DNA from: Qipengyuania proteolytica
Lineage (GTDB): Bacteria > Pseudomonadota > Alphaproteobacteria > Sphingomonadales > Sphingomonadaceae
DNA: 64,000 nucleotides
Reading direction: 5' to 3'
NCBI RefSeq assembly: GCF_019711565.1
Contig: NZ_JAIGNN010000002.1
Coordinates: 62,001-126,000 of the forward strand
In this document: positions 1 to 11,891 of the stretch, piece by piece
How the letters are laid out: every line of letters begins with the position of its first letter
Numbering within the stretch: position 1 is the stretch's first letter
Made by a program: the position numbers and the translations under genes
The notes under the pieces: generated by a model
What the model was told of the DNA's origin: nothing
The model's database searches: none
Seen by the model: only the letters and a program-made list of their open reading frames with translations

Positions 1-20
1 TATCACATCACAATGTGATA
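1..20. promoter_or_regulatory. Perfect inverted repeat, probable operator
   Basis: Arms TATCACAT (1-8) and ATGTGATA (13-20) are perfectly complementary around a 4-nt spacer. A second, related dyad lies at 34-48. No gene on the right reads from here, because the tRNA is transcribed leftward. The site therefore most likely controls a gene beyond the left edge. The regulator cannot be named from the sequence. Confidence 0.5.
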
Positions 21-33
21 CGGAATGCATTAT

Positions 34-48
34 TCACATTCGATGTGA
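34..48. promoter_or_regulatory. Second related inverted repeat
   Basis: TCACAT (34-39) and ATGTGA (43-48) flank a 3-nt spacer. The core matches the dyad at 1-20, and the two centres are about 30 bp apart, close to three helical turns. This fits paired binding of one dimeric regulator on one DNA face. The stretch 30-38 also reads TTATTCACA, a match to the DnaA box consensus, which is probably coincidental. Confidence 0.45.
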
Positions 49-106
49 GAAAAGGACGACAAAGACAATAGTCCCGCCTGCAAGTCACGCGAATTGTTAG
101 AGAAGG

Positions 107-182
<76 letters not shown>

Positions 183-264
183 ACACTGCGGCTTGCCGCT
201 CGCCCGTGTGGGGGCGCCCCGACTCGGGGGAGGCGCTCATATAGCGGGCCTCTCGCGGATTGAA

Positions 265-281
265 AGGCCCTTTTTTGGCCT
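265..281 (-). terminator. Possible terminator after rodA
   Basis: On the minus strand, right after the rodA stop, AGGCC and GGCCT form a 5-bp stem with an A-rich loop and are followed by TTTCAA. The stem is short and the T run is weak, so this is only a candidate end for the mreB-rodA transcript. Confidence 0.35.
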
Positions 282-1399
282 CAGGAAATGAGCCCGGTGC
301 GCGGCGCCTTGCGGTTCCAGCGATTGACCATCATCAGCGACCCGATGCAGATCATATTGGTCATCATCGAGCTGCCCCCATGGCTCATGAAGGGCAGGGG
401 AATACCCACGACGGGCGCCAGTCCCATCACCATCATGAGGTTGATCGCGACATAGAAGAAGATCGTCGCCGTCATGCCGGTCGCCAGCAACTTCGCGAAA
501 CGGTCCTGGCTGTTCCGTGCGACCGAGAGTCCCCAGCTCAGGATGAAAGCGAAAGCGCCGATCACGACTATACCGCCGAGGAACCCCCATTCTTCCGCCA
601 TCGTCGCGAAGATGAAATCGGTGTGCGGTTCGGGCAGGTAATTGAGGTGGCTTTGCGAGCCTTCGTTGAAGCCCTTGCCGGAAAACCCGCCCGAACCGAT
701 CGCAATCTTCGACTGGGTGATGTGATAGCCATCGCCCAGCGGGTCGCTTTCCGGGTCGAGGAAGGTGAAGACGCGCTTTTGCTGATAGGGCTGGAGCCCG
801 AAGAAAAATGCGACGGGGGCAAGGATCGCACCTGCCAGTCCGGCTCCGACGAACCAGCGGAGCGGCAGGCCGGCGACGAACATCACGACGAAACCGCCAA
901 AGGCAATTGCCAGCGATGTGCCGAGGTCGGGCTGGAGCAGCACGAGCGCTACGGGAAACCCGATTAGCGCGCCCGCCGGGACCAGCGATCGCCAGGTGGG
1001 GATCATCCCGATCGGCAGGTTGGCATAGAACCGGGCCAGCACCAGGACGATGGCGGGCTTCATCAGTTCCGAGGGCTGCAACTGCATGAAACCCAGGTCG
1101 AGCCATCGCTGGCTGCCGCCCCCGACGAAGCCGATGGCTTCAACAAAAACGAGCATGACTATAATGACGCCGTAGATCGGAAACGCGAAGAACTGGGCGA
1201 GGTCCTTGCCGAACCGGCTCATCACCACGGCCATCATCAGAAAAACCGCAAAGCGAACCAGGTGCGACGCTGCATAGGGTGTCCAGGAACCCCCTGCTGC
1301 CGAAAACAGGACAAGCGCCCCGAAACCGATCAGCACGAATAGCGGAAAGAGCATCTGCCATGGCTGCCGCGCTACAGGCGCGGGTACGATGCTGCTCAT
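281..1399 (-). CDS. rodA: Rod shape-determining glycosyltransferase RodA
   Basis: RodA is the SEDS-family peptidoglycan polymerase of the elongasome. It makes glycan strands from lipid II in the inner membrane, working with PBP2. The 372-residue product has about ten hydrophobic segments and the SEDS signatures QPSELMKP (residues 108-115) and LPEPHTDF (255-262). Asp261 is at the position of the catalytic Asp of E. coli RodA. Length matches the family (about 370). The start overlaps the mrdA stop as ATGA, so translation is likely coupled. It is the last gene of the mreB-mreC-mreD-mrdA-rodA operon, a common bacterial order. Identification is secure. Confidence 0.97.
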   Translation of the reverse strand: MSSIVPAPVARQPWQMLFPLFVLIGFGALVLFSAAGGSWTPYAASHLVRFAVFLMMAVVMSRFGKDLAQFFAFPIYGVIIVMLVFVEAIGFVGGGSQRWLDLGFMQLQPSELMKPAIVLVLARFYANLPIGMIPTWRSLVPAGALIGFPVALVLLQPDLGTSLAIAFGGFVVMFVAGLPLRWFVGAGLAGAILAPVAFFFGLQPYQQKRVFTFLDPESDPLGDGYHITQSKIAIGSGGFSGKGFNEGSQSHLNYLPEPHTDFIFATMAEEWGFLGGIVVIGAFAFILSWGLSVARNSQDRFAKLLATGMTATIFFYVAINLMMVMGLAPVVGIPLPFMSHGGSSMMTNMICIGSLMMVNRWNRKAPRTGLIS

Positions 1400-3519
1400 T
1401 GCGGGTTGTCCGCCGGTGCGGATGGGGTCTCGCCGGATGTGGCTGGAGCGATCGGGTCAGCCGCTCCGGAAGACCGGCTGACTTCTTCCGGTGAGCGCGT
1501 GTCGACGCGGGAGGGATTGGATTCCTCGGCAATACTTTCGGGTTGTCGCGCCGCCACGCGCGCCTCGGCTTCGACCTGGTCGAAGATATCCTCGTCCCGC
1601 GATGGTGCGGGCGGTACTGCTTCGCCCTTCGCCGCGGCATATGCCCGGTACTTGGCATCGAGACGCTGCTGCGCCGTACCGCCCCACTGCTCCTCCAGGG
1701 GACGGAGCGCGTCCATCCCCTTTGCCGGATCGAACAGGAAAGTCATGACGTCGCGCGCGATGGGATAGGCTGCGCCGGAACCGCCGCCGTGTTCGATTAC
1801 CACAACTCCAGCATACTTCGGCTTGTCGAACGGAGCGAAGAACACGAACAGGCCGTGATCGCGATATTTCCACGGCCCGGTCTTGCCGTTCGACACGCTG
1901 AGCGACACGACCTGCGCCGTGCCGGTCTTGCCGGCCATCTTGATGTCGTCGAACGGCAGCCGTGCGCGTCCGGCGGTACCCGGGCCGTTGACCACGTCGC
2001 TCATCGCCTGGCGCACGTAGCCGATCTCGTCGGGGCTGAAGTCGAAGTGTTCGAACTTCGGCCGGTCGTCGCTTAGCAACAGCCGCGGCATGACCTTGTA
2101 ACCGGTCGCCATGCGCGCGCTCATGACCGCAAGTTGCAGCGGGCTGGCAAGGTAATAGCCCTGGCCGATCGACGAGTTCACCGTGTCGAAGGGCTGCCAT
2201 TCGCTGTCGTGCCTGCGCTTCTTCCACTCGGGCGAGGGGACCGTGCCGTAGAACTGGCTCATCACCGGGAGCGGGAATTCCTCGCCCAGGCCCATCTTGT
2301 GCGCCCATTCCGCGACCTTGGCGAAGCCGACCTGCTGGGCGAAATGATAGAAATAGCTGTCGCAGCTCTGGTAGATGGCCTTGGCCATGTCGACCACGCC
2401 GTGGTTGCTCCAGCAGTTGAAGAAGCGGTTGCCGATCCGGCGGCCGCCGCCGCAGATGATGGTCTCCTCGGGCTTCACCCCGGCATCCATGAAGGCCATG
2501 CAGTGCATCGGTTTCACGGTCGAACCGGGCGGGTAGAGACCCTTCAGGACCTTGTTGCGCAGCGGCACGCGCTCGTCCTCGCTAAGCATGGCGTATTCCA
2601 CACGGCCGATGCCTTGCGAGAAACTGTTGGGATCGAAGCTCGGCATCGACGCCATGCAGAGCAGGTCGCCGGTGTCGCAATCCATGACCACAACCGATCC
2701 ACTTTCGAGGCCGATCCGCCGCGCGGCATAATCCTGCAGCGGCCCGTCGATGGTGAGGCGCACGGGGTCTCCCTGCACGTCCTCACGCGTTTCGAGGTCG
2801 CGGACGATCCGGCCGGAGGCGGTGACTTCGACCCGCCGCGCGCCCGGGATGCCGCGCAATTCCTGCTCGAACTGCTTTTCGAGCGCGTCCTTGCCGATCT
2901 TGTAGCCGGGCGTGACGAGCAGCGGGTTGCGATCCTGCTCCTCGTACTCCTCGGCATTGGCTGGGCCGACGTAGCCGACGAGATGGCCGACCGACGGGCC
3001 GGTGGGGTAGAAGCGCGAAAAGCCGCGCTGGGGCACGACCCCCGGCAGGTCGGGCAAGCGAACGCTGACTGCGGCGAACTGTTCGTATTTGAGGCCCGAG
3101 GCGACTTCCACAGGCTGAAACCCGGGCGAATCCTCGATCCGCTTGCGCACGTCGGCCGCCTGGTTCTCGTCGAGGTCGAGGATCTTCGTGAGGGCTGCGA
3201 CCGTCCGATCCGGATCGGGTGTGCGATCGGGAATGATATCGACGCGGAAGTCGGCCTTGTTCGACGCCAGCGGTGCGCCGTCGCGATCGAGCAGCCATCC
3301 GCGCCGTGGCGGAATTAGCGAGAGATTGACCCGATTGCTTTCGCTCTCGAGCTCGTATTTCTCGTTCTCCGCGATCGCGATGTAGCCCATGCGGGCGGCC
3401 AGCAGCACGCCGATGCCGCCCATCGCCGTGCCGATCGTGAAGGTGCGCCTGTCGAAGGCGTTGTCGATCGTCGTCTGGCTGACGATCGGGCGGCGACTGG
3501 GTTTGCGGAAACGGCTCAT
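1396..3519 (-). CDS. mrdA: Penicillin-binding protein 2 (elongasome transpeptidase)
   Basis: This is the class B PBP that crosslinks the glycan made by RodA. The 707-residue protein has one N-terminal membrane segment (about residues 27-47), a dimerisation/pedestal region, and a transpeptidase domain with active-site STVK (Ser333), SCD (385-387) and KTGT (531-534). It ends in a long Pro/Ala/Glu-rich tail of about 80 residues after the fold, longer than in E. coli PBP2. The ATG at 3519 overlaps the mreD stop by 4 nt. An in-frame extension to 3732 exists, but it lies inside mreD and does not look like protein, so the shorter start was chosen. Confidence 0.96.
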   Translation of the reverse strand: MSRFRKPSRRPIVSQTTIDNAFDRRTFTIGTAMGGIGVLLAARMGYIAIAENEKYELESESNRVNLSLIPPRRGWLLDRDGAPLASNKADFRVDIIPDRTPDPDRTVAALTKILDLDENQAADVRKRIEDSPGFQPVEVASGLKYEQFAAVSVRLPDLPGVVPQRGFSRFYPTGPSVGHLVGYVGPANAEEYEEQDRNPLLVTPGYKIGKDALEKQFEQELRGIPGARRVEVTASGRIVRDLETREDVQGDPVRLTIDGPLQDYAARRIGLESGSVVVMDCDTGDLLCMASMPSFDPNSFSQGIGRVEYAMLSEDERVPLRNKVLKGLYPPGSTVKPMHCMAFMDAGVKPEETIICGGGRRIGNRFFNCWSNHGVVDMAKAIYQSCDSYFYHFAQQVGFAKVAEWAHKMGLGEEFPLPVMSQFYGTVPSPEWKKRRHDSEWQPFDTVNSSIGQGYYLASPLQLAVMSARMATGYKVMPRLLLSDDRPKFEHFDFSPDEIGYVRQAMSDVVNGPGTAGRARLPFDDIKMAGKTGTAQVVSLSVSNGKTGPWKYRDHGLFVFFAPFDKPKYAGVVVIEHGGGSGAAYPIARDVMTFLFDPAKGMDALRPLEEQWGGTAQQRLDAKYRAYAAAKGEAVPPAPSRDEDIFDQVEAEARVAARQPESIAEESNPSRVDTRSPEEVSRSSGAADPIAPATSGETPSAPADNPQ

Positions 3520-4070
3520 CCCAACGCCTTCCAGCGATGCAGCCGGAACCGGTCGAGCCGGGCTACGAGCCGGGCGAACAGCGGGAAGAGGAGGATCGAG
3601 AACACGACTTGGGGACCGAGGGCGACGAGCGAGTGGATCGTGGGCGTGCCACCTGAAAGGAGCCAGCCCGACAGGATATAGGCCAGCGCGATTGTACCGG
3701 CAGTGAACCAGTCCTGCCAGAAGGCGCGCCATGGCAAGCGGGTCTCGATGATCTCAATGGCGATCAGCGCCATCGACCAGGTGAAGACCGCGAAGCCGAA
3801 GGGCTGGCCGTTGAACAGGTCGTCGAACAGGCCGAGCGGCAGGCCCGCCCAGACCGGCAAAAGACCCGGGCGCACCAGGCGCCACGCAAGCAGAACCAGA
3901 AAGGCAATCGGCGGGACGATCGGCAGCGCCGTGGCGATCACGAATACCGGCAGGACCGACGCGAGCAGGATCGATGCCCAGGGAACGATCGAAGCCAGAA
4001 AGGGGGAATGCGAGCGATTGATCCGGCTGCCGTAGGCGTCGCTGCGCGCTCGCGGGTCCATCCGCTCCAT
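3516..4070 (-). CDS. mreD: Rod shape-determining protein MreD
   Basis: MreD is a small polytopic inner-membrane protein that links MreC to the RodA-PBP2 synthase. The 184-residue product has five to six hydrophobic segments and the family signature around residues 70-90 (GLPLGLFDDLFNGQPFG). It starts one base inside the mreC stop (TGATG) and overlaps mrdA by 4 nt, so the whole set is translationally coupled. The charged N-terminal 20 residues are likely cytoplasmic. Sequence conservation in this family is low, but the hydrophobic pattern and operon position leave little doubt. Confidence 0.93.
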   Translation of the reverse strand: MERMDPRARSDAYGSRINRSHSPFLASIVPWASILLASVLPVFVIATALPIVPPIAFLVLLAWRLVRPGLLPVWAGLPLGLFDDLFNGQPFGFAVFTWSMALIAIEIIETRLPWRAFWQDWFTAGTIALAYILSGWLLSGGTPTIHSLVALGPQVVFSILLFPLFARLVARLDRFRLHRWKALG

Positions 4071-4963
4071 CAGTCGGCAAGCTCCGTCTCGGTCGGAGTT
4101 GCGACCGCCGTGACAGCTTCGGGTTCGAAGATCGGCTCGATGGAGACGAAGTCGGTCGCGGCGGGATCGCTGACCATGCGGGCAAGGCCCCCGTCATCGG
4201 CCTTCTCGACTAGGATCGCTACTGCCGCGCCCGGGCGGTAGTATCCGCCGGCGCCGCTGGTGACGAAGAGATCGCCGACCTCGAGCGGGTTGATGCCGAG
4301 ATTGATCAGCCTGATCCGGAGCAGGCCGTCGCCGCGCCCCTCGGCAAAGGCGACCGTCTCGTCCTTGGCGCGGCGCACGGGCAGCACGCTTTCGGTGTCG
4401 GTCAGCAAGAGCACGCGGGCGCTGTCGCCCCCGGTCTCGAGGATCCGCCCGACGACGCCGCGCGGCGAACGCACCGGCATGCCGACCCGAACGCCCTGGT
4501 CGCGCCCTGCGCCAACATAGGCAAAGCGCCGCGTGCTCGACGCGGTCGAGCCGACAAGCCGCGCGACGGCAACGGGTTTGACCTCGGAATCACGCAGTCC
4601 GAGCAGGCCCTTCAGGCGCAGGTTCTCCTGCCGGACCGCGTCAGCTTCGGCGAGGCGGATGCGGGCGATTTCCATCTCGCGGCGCAGCGCGGCATTCTTC
4701 GATCCGGCGCGGTAGTAGCCGCTGACCGATTCCCAGATGCTCTTGCTGCCCGTCCGGACCGTTGCAGAGGTTTCAGTGGCGGGCGAAACGGTATCCGACG
4801 CAGCGCCTCTCAGCCCGCCGAACAGATGGGGCTGGAACAGCGATAGCACAAGCAGCACGACGCCCACGAGGGCGCCGATGCCGGCAATGATGTAGCCGGT
4901 GAAAAGATTGTACTGCGCCCTACGCGAATAGCCCGAGCGCCGTTGGCCTGTCGGCGCCATCAA
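4070..4963 (-). CDS. mreC: Rod shape-determining protein MreC
   Basis: MreC is the bitopic periplasmic scaffold that activates PBP2 and RodA. The 297-residue protein has one membrane segment (about 22-45), a predicted coiled coil (about 85-120, rich in Arg, Glu and Leu, with ALRREMEIARIRLAEADAV) and a beta-rich MreC core from about residue 125 to 270. The sequence GVVGRILETGGDSARVLLLTD in that core is typical of the family. The gene begins 11 nt after the mreB stop and runs one base into mreD. The start ATGATG gives two possible Met codons; the first is used here. Confidence 0.96.
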   Translation of the reverse strand: MMAPTGQRRSGYSRRAQYNLFTGYIIAGIGALVGVVLLVLSLFQPHLFGGLRGAASDTVSPATETSATVRTGSKSIWESVSGYYRAGSKNAALRREMEIARIRLAEADAVRQENLRLKGLLGLRDSEVKPVAVARLVGSTASSTRRFAYVGAGRDQGVRVGMPVRSPRGVVGRILETGGDSARVLLLTDTESVLPVRRAKDETVAFAEGRGDGLLRIRLINLGINPLEVGDLFVTSGAGGYYRPGAAVAILVEKADDGGLARMVSDPAATDFVSIEPIFEPEAVTAVATPTETELAD

Positions 4964-4974
4964 TCAGTTCCTTC

Positions 4975-8012
<3,038 letters not shown>

Positions 8013-8013
<1 letters not shown>

Positions 8014-8498
8014 TGCGACTTGCGATACCCCTGCTGATCCTGGCCTTGGCGGCTTGCTCGTCCGAGCCGACGGAAGAGGAGATCGCGGCCGACGTGGCGG
8101 AGGTGGAAGCGAACCAGGAACCTCCGCCGGAGCAGCTGGAGCCGCAGGCCATTGTCTATGCCGATATCGAGAAGCACGATCTGTTTGGCGCCGGATGCAA
8201 TTTCGCACCCGATGGCGACACCGCGGGGACGATCGCCATCGCGATGGCGGAGCAAGGTTACATGAAGAAGGATGGCGAGATCCTGCGCTTTGCCGCCGAT
8301 GCCGGCAGCCCGGAACTGCCCTATCTCGCGCGCAGCAAATACGACGGCCTCGCCTATGCCTTCAGGCTCGAACTCGACGAGAAGAGCGGTATGCCGAGCG
8401 GCGACGAAACGACCGACTACTCGGGATCGCTCACGGTCGTCGATGGCGGGGGACGCGAAGTCTATGCCTCGACCGGCATCGTCCAGTGCGGGGCCTGA
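8013..8498 (+). CDS. Putative small lipoprotein of unknown function
   Basis: The 161-residue product starts with a lipoprotein signal (ALAACSS, lipidated Cys near residue 15) and an acidic Glu/Pro-rich linker. A folded domain follows (about 45-161), containing a GAGCNFAPDGD segment and alternating hydrophobic residues. I do not recognise the domain. It begins in the mutL stop as TGATG, so it is co-translated, although no mismatch-repair role is implied. It is expected in the periplasm, membrane-anchored. No terminator was seen after it. The convergent MaoC-like gene ends 15 bp away. Confidence 0.8.
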
Positions 8499-8513
8499 CC
8501 CGCGGGCCCCGGC

Positions 8514-8978
8514 CTAGTCGACGATCGGTGCATCCTCGTCGCGCACGCGGATCAGGCCATTGCTGACCATGTCGAGCACGGGCTCGTCGTTCTGGTTGAA
8601 CACGGTGAGGTGGCTCTTGAAGATGCCCATCTCCCGGCGCGACTTGCTGCGCCGCTTTTCCAGCACGGTGCTCTCGCAGCGAAGCGTGTCGCCCGGATAG
8701 ACGGGCTTGACCCAGCGCAGCTGGTCCACCCCGGGCGATCCGAGCCCGGCCTGCTTGTTCGCTTCCAGGTTCTCCACCAGCATCGCCATGGTCATGGCGC
8801 AGGTATGCCACCCGCTCGCCGATATGCGCCCGAAATGGGTTTGCGCGGCGGCATCGTCATCGAGATGGAAGGGCTGGGGATCGTAGCGCGAGGCGAAGGC
8901 GATTACCTCGTCCCGCGTAACCTCGTAATGCCCAAAAGACTGCTTCGAGCCGACGACGATATCTTCGAAATACATCAT
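8514..8978 (-). CDS. MaoC-family (R)-hydratase-like dehydratase
   Basis: A single hot-dog fold protein of 154 residues. It carries the MaoC pattern: MYFEDIVVG at the start, then YDPQPFHLDDDAA containing the catalytic Asp/His of (R)-specific enoyl-CoA hydratases, then GRISASGWHTCAMTM. Relatives act on acyl-CoA thioesters; the substrate here is unknown. Two consecutive ATG codons (8978 and 8975) are possible starts, and no strong ribosome-binding site separates them. The gene begins 14 nt after the glutaredoxin-MauE stop, so it is probably the last gene of that operon. Confidence 0.88.
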   Translation of the reverse strand: MMYFEDIVVGSKQSFGHYEVTRDEVIAFASRYDPQPFHLDDDAAAQTHFGRISASGWHTCAMTMAMLVENLEANKQAGLGSPGVDQLRWVKPVYPGDTLRCESTVLEKRRSKSRREMGIFKSHLTVFNQNDEPVLDMVSNGLIRVRDEDAPIVD

Positions 8979-8992
8979 CGCCGGGGGATGGA

Positions 8993-9772
8993 TCAGGCGG
9001 CCATGCGAAGCAACATCCAAATACCCATGCCCATCATCGCAAGGTTTTCGGTCAGGGACACGAAGCCGAGCGGGACGTTGGCCGATCCGCCCACGCAGGC
9101 GCATTTGATGTCCCGCTTCTGGATGTAGACGGCATAGAACACGCTCACGGCACCGACCGTCCCGATGAACAGCGCTATCGGGATGGAGAGCCATGGCAGC
9201 AGGCGGCCGGCCATCAGGATTGCCGCGGTCGCCTCCAGAAACGGGTAGGCATAGGCGTAGGGCACCCAGCGCCTGCCGAGCAGGTCATAGCCGACGAACA
9301 TGCTGGAGAACTTCTCGACGTCCTGCAGCTTGAGCATGGCGAGCATGGCCATCGAAAAGGCGACGAACCACTCCGCCGTGCGGATGGTCAGGACGGACTG
9401 GTAGACGAACAGGCTGAGAGCCACCGCCAGCGCGGCGCCAACGGCAAAGACGGCGATGACCGGTGTGTAGCTGGTGCCCGTGTCATCGGCCTTGTCGTAG
9501 CCGAAGTGCTTGCGCAGGTCCGTGTAGCCGCCGATACGCTTGCCATCGAGGAATGTTTGCGGCGTGGTTGCGACGCCGTGTTCATCCTTGAACGCGTCGG
9601 TCTCTTCGCGGGTCGTGAGGTGATGATCCTCCACCGCATAGCCCTCGCGCTCGAGCAGCCATTTCGACTTGATGCCGTAGGGACAGACGTGCTTGTCCAT
9701 CACCATGCGATAAAGCCGGGCTGTTTTCCGCCCGGCTTTACCTGTTTCGCGAATTTCGGTCTGGGCGTTCAT
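8993..9772 (-). CDS. Glutaredoxin-MauE fusion redox membrane protein
   Basis: Two domains in one 259-residue chain. The N-terminal part (about 17-95) is a glutaredoxin with active site CPYG (Cys30), a TPQTFLDGKRIGGYTDL glutathione-site segment and the usual length. The C-terminal part (about 105-259) has four to five membrane helices and a conserved CACVGG motif like MauE/DoxX-type redox-associated membrane proteins. The likely role is passing reducing equivalents across or into the inner membrane, which is an inference from the fusion. The start overlaps the DUF1206 stop by 4 nt. An upstream in-frame extension lies inside DUF1206 and was rejected. Confidence 0.88.
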   Translation of the reverse strand: MNAQTEIRETGKAGRKTARLYRMVMDKHVCPYGIKSKWLLEREGYAVEDHHLTTREETDAFKDEHGVATTPQTFLDGKRIGGYTDLRKHFGYDKADDTGTSYTPVIAVFAVGAALAVALSLFVYQSVLTIRTAEWFVAFSMAMLAMLKLQDVEKFSSMFVGYDLLGRRWVPYAYAYPFLEATAAILMAGRLLPWLSIPIALFIGTVGAVSVFYAVYIQKRDIKCACVGGSANVPLGFVSLTENLAMMGMGIWMLLRMAA

Positions 9773-10572
9773 ACCCTGAATTTGGGAATTCCGGCGTTGG
9801 AATCCAACTCCGGGATGATCCGGTAGCGTGCCAGCACCAGGCTGAAGAGCCCGAACATCAGCAGACCGATGGCCGTGAGGGTGAAGATGAAGCCTTCGCC
9901 CGCAAGGCTCGCCACCGCGTCGCCGAGTGTCTTGATCTGCTCGGTACCGCCCGACATGAACCCTGCCTTGAAGAGCGACCATCCGATCACGAGGTATACC
10001 ACCCCGCGCGCTATGAAACCGGCGCCGCCGAGCATGCGTGTGCCATTGGGCGCTTGCCCGCTGATGCGATGCATGAAGCTTCCAGTGATGCCTTTCTTCG
10101 CCTGCTCGAAGGCAGCGATGAACAGCGCGATGCCCAGCAGGCCGAGGACGACCCCGCCCAGCGGCAAGGACAATACACCGGACGCGGCTTCCTGCGCGCC
10201 GTCACCGCTCGAACCGCCGGTGTCGCTCGTAGCGAACTTGTATGCCGAATAGGCGAGAGCGAGGTGACCGATCCCGCTACCCGCGTGGCCGATCCGCTTG
10301 CCCCAGCCCTTGGCGTCCGAGCCGTTGTTCTCGATGTCGAACAGGGGGGAACAGAACCGGAAGAGCGCGTAGGCAGTAAGGCCGACCACCATGATCCACA
10401 GGATCACGGTCCCCAGCGGAAAGTCCTGAATAGCCCGGAAGATACCGTTGGTACCCTCGGCGATCTTCTGCGCGCTGGTCAGCGCGACGAGGCCGAGGAC
10501 GGAGTAGAGGACGGCACGGCTGAAATAGCCGACCCGGACCAACCAGTTGAATTTTTCGGACTTGTCTACCAC
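9769..10572 (-). CDS. DUF1206 family membrane protein
   Basis: A 267-residue polytopic protein with six predicted membrane segments arranged as three two-helix DUF1206 repeats. Each repeat begins with a variant of Gly-Tyr/Phe-x-Ala/Ser-Arg (VGYFSRAVLYSVLG, GHAGSGIGHLALAY, GAGFIARGVVYLVIG). The function of the family is unknown. It is translationally coupled to the downstream glutaredoxin-MauE fusion by a 4-nt overlap. A redox or membrane-stress role is possible, but nothing in the protein itself shows it. Confidence 0.88.
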   Translation of the reverse strand: MVDKSEKFNWLVRVGYFSRAVLYSVLGLVALTSAQKIAEGTNGIFRAIQDFPLGTVILWIMVVGLTAYALFRFCSPLFDIENNGSDAKGWGKRIGHAGSGIGHLALAYSAYKFATSDTGGSSGDGAQEAASGVLSLPLGGVVLGLLGIALFIAAFEQAKKGITGSFMHRISGQAPNGTRMLGGAGFIARGVVYLVIGWSLFKAGFMSGGTEQIKTLGDAVASLAGEGFIFTLTAIGLLMFGLFSLVLARYRIIPELDSNAGIPKFRV

Positions 10573-10631
10573 CCATCGGCTCCCTGTTGTTCAGGTGGGC
10601 AACGGGGCGGGGCGCGTTTTGTTTCCGTCCA

Positions 10632-11891
10632 CTACTCGGCGAAGGCGCCCTCGAGCTTTTCGAGATCGCCGTCTGCGCGTGTCGCCGATGGCAGGCCGAT
10701 CAGCTTGCGGATCAGCGGCGCGACGGCGGTGTTGTCGAAGCCTGCAAGAGTGGCACCGGCGCGGAAAGCAGGCCCGTGAGCGATGAAGAGCGCCGCCATC
10801 TCGGGAGCGGCCGGATCATAACCATGCGTCCCGCCCGACCACGCGGCGTCCGGGCGCGAGCTGGTGATTGTCCAGCCGACGTCGGCAAGGCAGAGATAGG
10901 AGGGGATGCGGCGATGGGTGCCGTACCGCAGGCGAGCAGGAATTTCCTGCTTGCGCCAGCAGTCCATGTGCTCGTGCTCGCCGAGAATGGCCGCCTCGAA
11001 TGCGCCGGTGTTTCCGTCGGTCGCCTCGAAGGTCGCATAGGGTCCGTTCTCGACCATGCGGTAAAGCGATGCATCGGCCATCTCGTCCAGCACGATGACC
11101 CGTTCCGACGAGGTGGCGGCCATGCCGTGATCGGCGACGATGACGAGATTCGCAGGCTGGCCCAGCGTCGCAAGGCCCGCCAGCAGACTGGCGATGTGGC
11201 CGTCGATATCGCGCAGGGCAGCATTGAGTTCCTCGCTATCCGGACCGCCGCTGTGTCCCGCGGAATCGACGGTATCGAAATAGAGTGTCAGGAATTCGGG
11301 ACGTATCTCAGCAGGCCGTCGCAGCCAGTCGATGACGCTGTTGACCCGCTGGGTGTTCGACACCTGCATGCTGAAAGCCTGCCAGTCGCTCGGCAGCAAG
11401 CCATCGTCGACCGGGCCGTAACGCTGCGGGGTCCCGCCCCACGGCACGGCCGAGCCCGGCCAGAACATCGCAGCGGAGCGGATGCCCGCCTCTTCGGCTT
11501 CGACCCAGACGGGCTTCGCGTCGGCCCACCAGAAGGGATCTACGTTCGCCATGGTGAACACCTCGTCCGGGCGTTCTGGGTCCTCCATCTTGTTGGCCGT
11601 GATGCCGTTGTGGTCGGGGACGAGACCGGTGACGAGGGTCCAATGATTGGGGAACGTCTTGCTGGGGAAGGACGGCCGCATCGCACCCGTCGCCCCACCT
11701 GCCGCAAGACCCGACAAGGTCGGGGTCAGGCCGCGATCGAGGTAGTCCGCCCGAAACCCGTCGATCGAGACGAGGATCGTGACCGGTTCGCGCTGTTCGA
11801 TGACAGCGACCGGCGCCGCCTCGGGGATCGTCGCGCAACCACCGGCGAGGGTAGCAAGCGAGAGCGCGAGTGCGGCGGCCAGTGTCTTCAT
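10632..11891 (-). CDS. Ectonucleotide pyrophosphatase/phosphodiesterase (NPP family)
   Basis: An exported enzyme of the alkaline phosphatase superfamily that hydrolyses phosphodiester or pyrophosphate bonds. The 419-residue product has a lipoprotein-type signal (LATLAGGC, Cys19) and metal ligand Asp44 in VSIDGFRADY. The nucleophile Thr79 sits in FPSKTFPNH, and further ligands are found in DSAGHSGG and ADHGMA. The spacing is that of the NPP family. It is expected to be tethered in the periplasm; the substrate is unknown. It overlaps the ychF stop by 4 nt, so it is read on the ychF transcript although the functions look unrelated. Confidence 0.92.
   Translation of the reverse strand: MKTLAAALALSLATLAGGCATIPEAAPVAVIEQREPVTILVSIDGFRADYLDRGLTPTLSGLAAGGATGAMRPSFPSKTFPNHWTLVTGLVPDHNGITANKMEDPERPDEVFTMANVDPFWWADAKPVWVEAEEAGIRSAAMFWPGSAVPWGGTPQRYGPVDDGLLPSDWQAFSMQVSNTQRVNSVIDWLRRPAEIRPEFLTLYFDTVDSAGHSGGPDSEELNAALRDIDGHIASLLAGLATLGQPANLVIVADHGMAATSSERVIVLDEMADASLYRMVENGPYATFEATDGNTGAFEAAILGEHEHMDCWRKQEIPARLRYGTHRRIPSYLCLADVGWTITSSRPDAAWSGGTHGYDPAAPEMAALFIAHGPAFRAGATLAGFDNTAVAPLIRKLIGLPSATRADGDLEKLEGAFAE

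Noticed and set aside
30..38. A DnaA-box match (TTATTCACA)
   Set aside because: Single site, overlapping a dyad, with no A/T-rich unwinding region or cluster of boxes. Not evidence for an origin.
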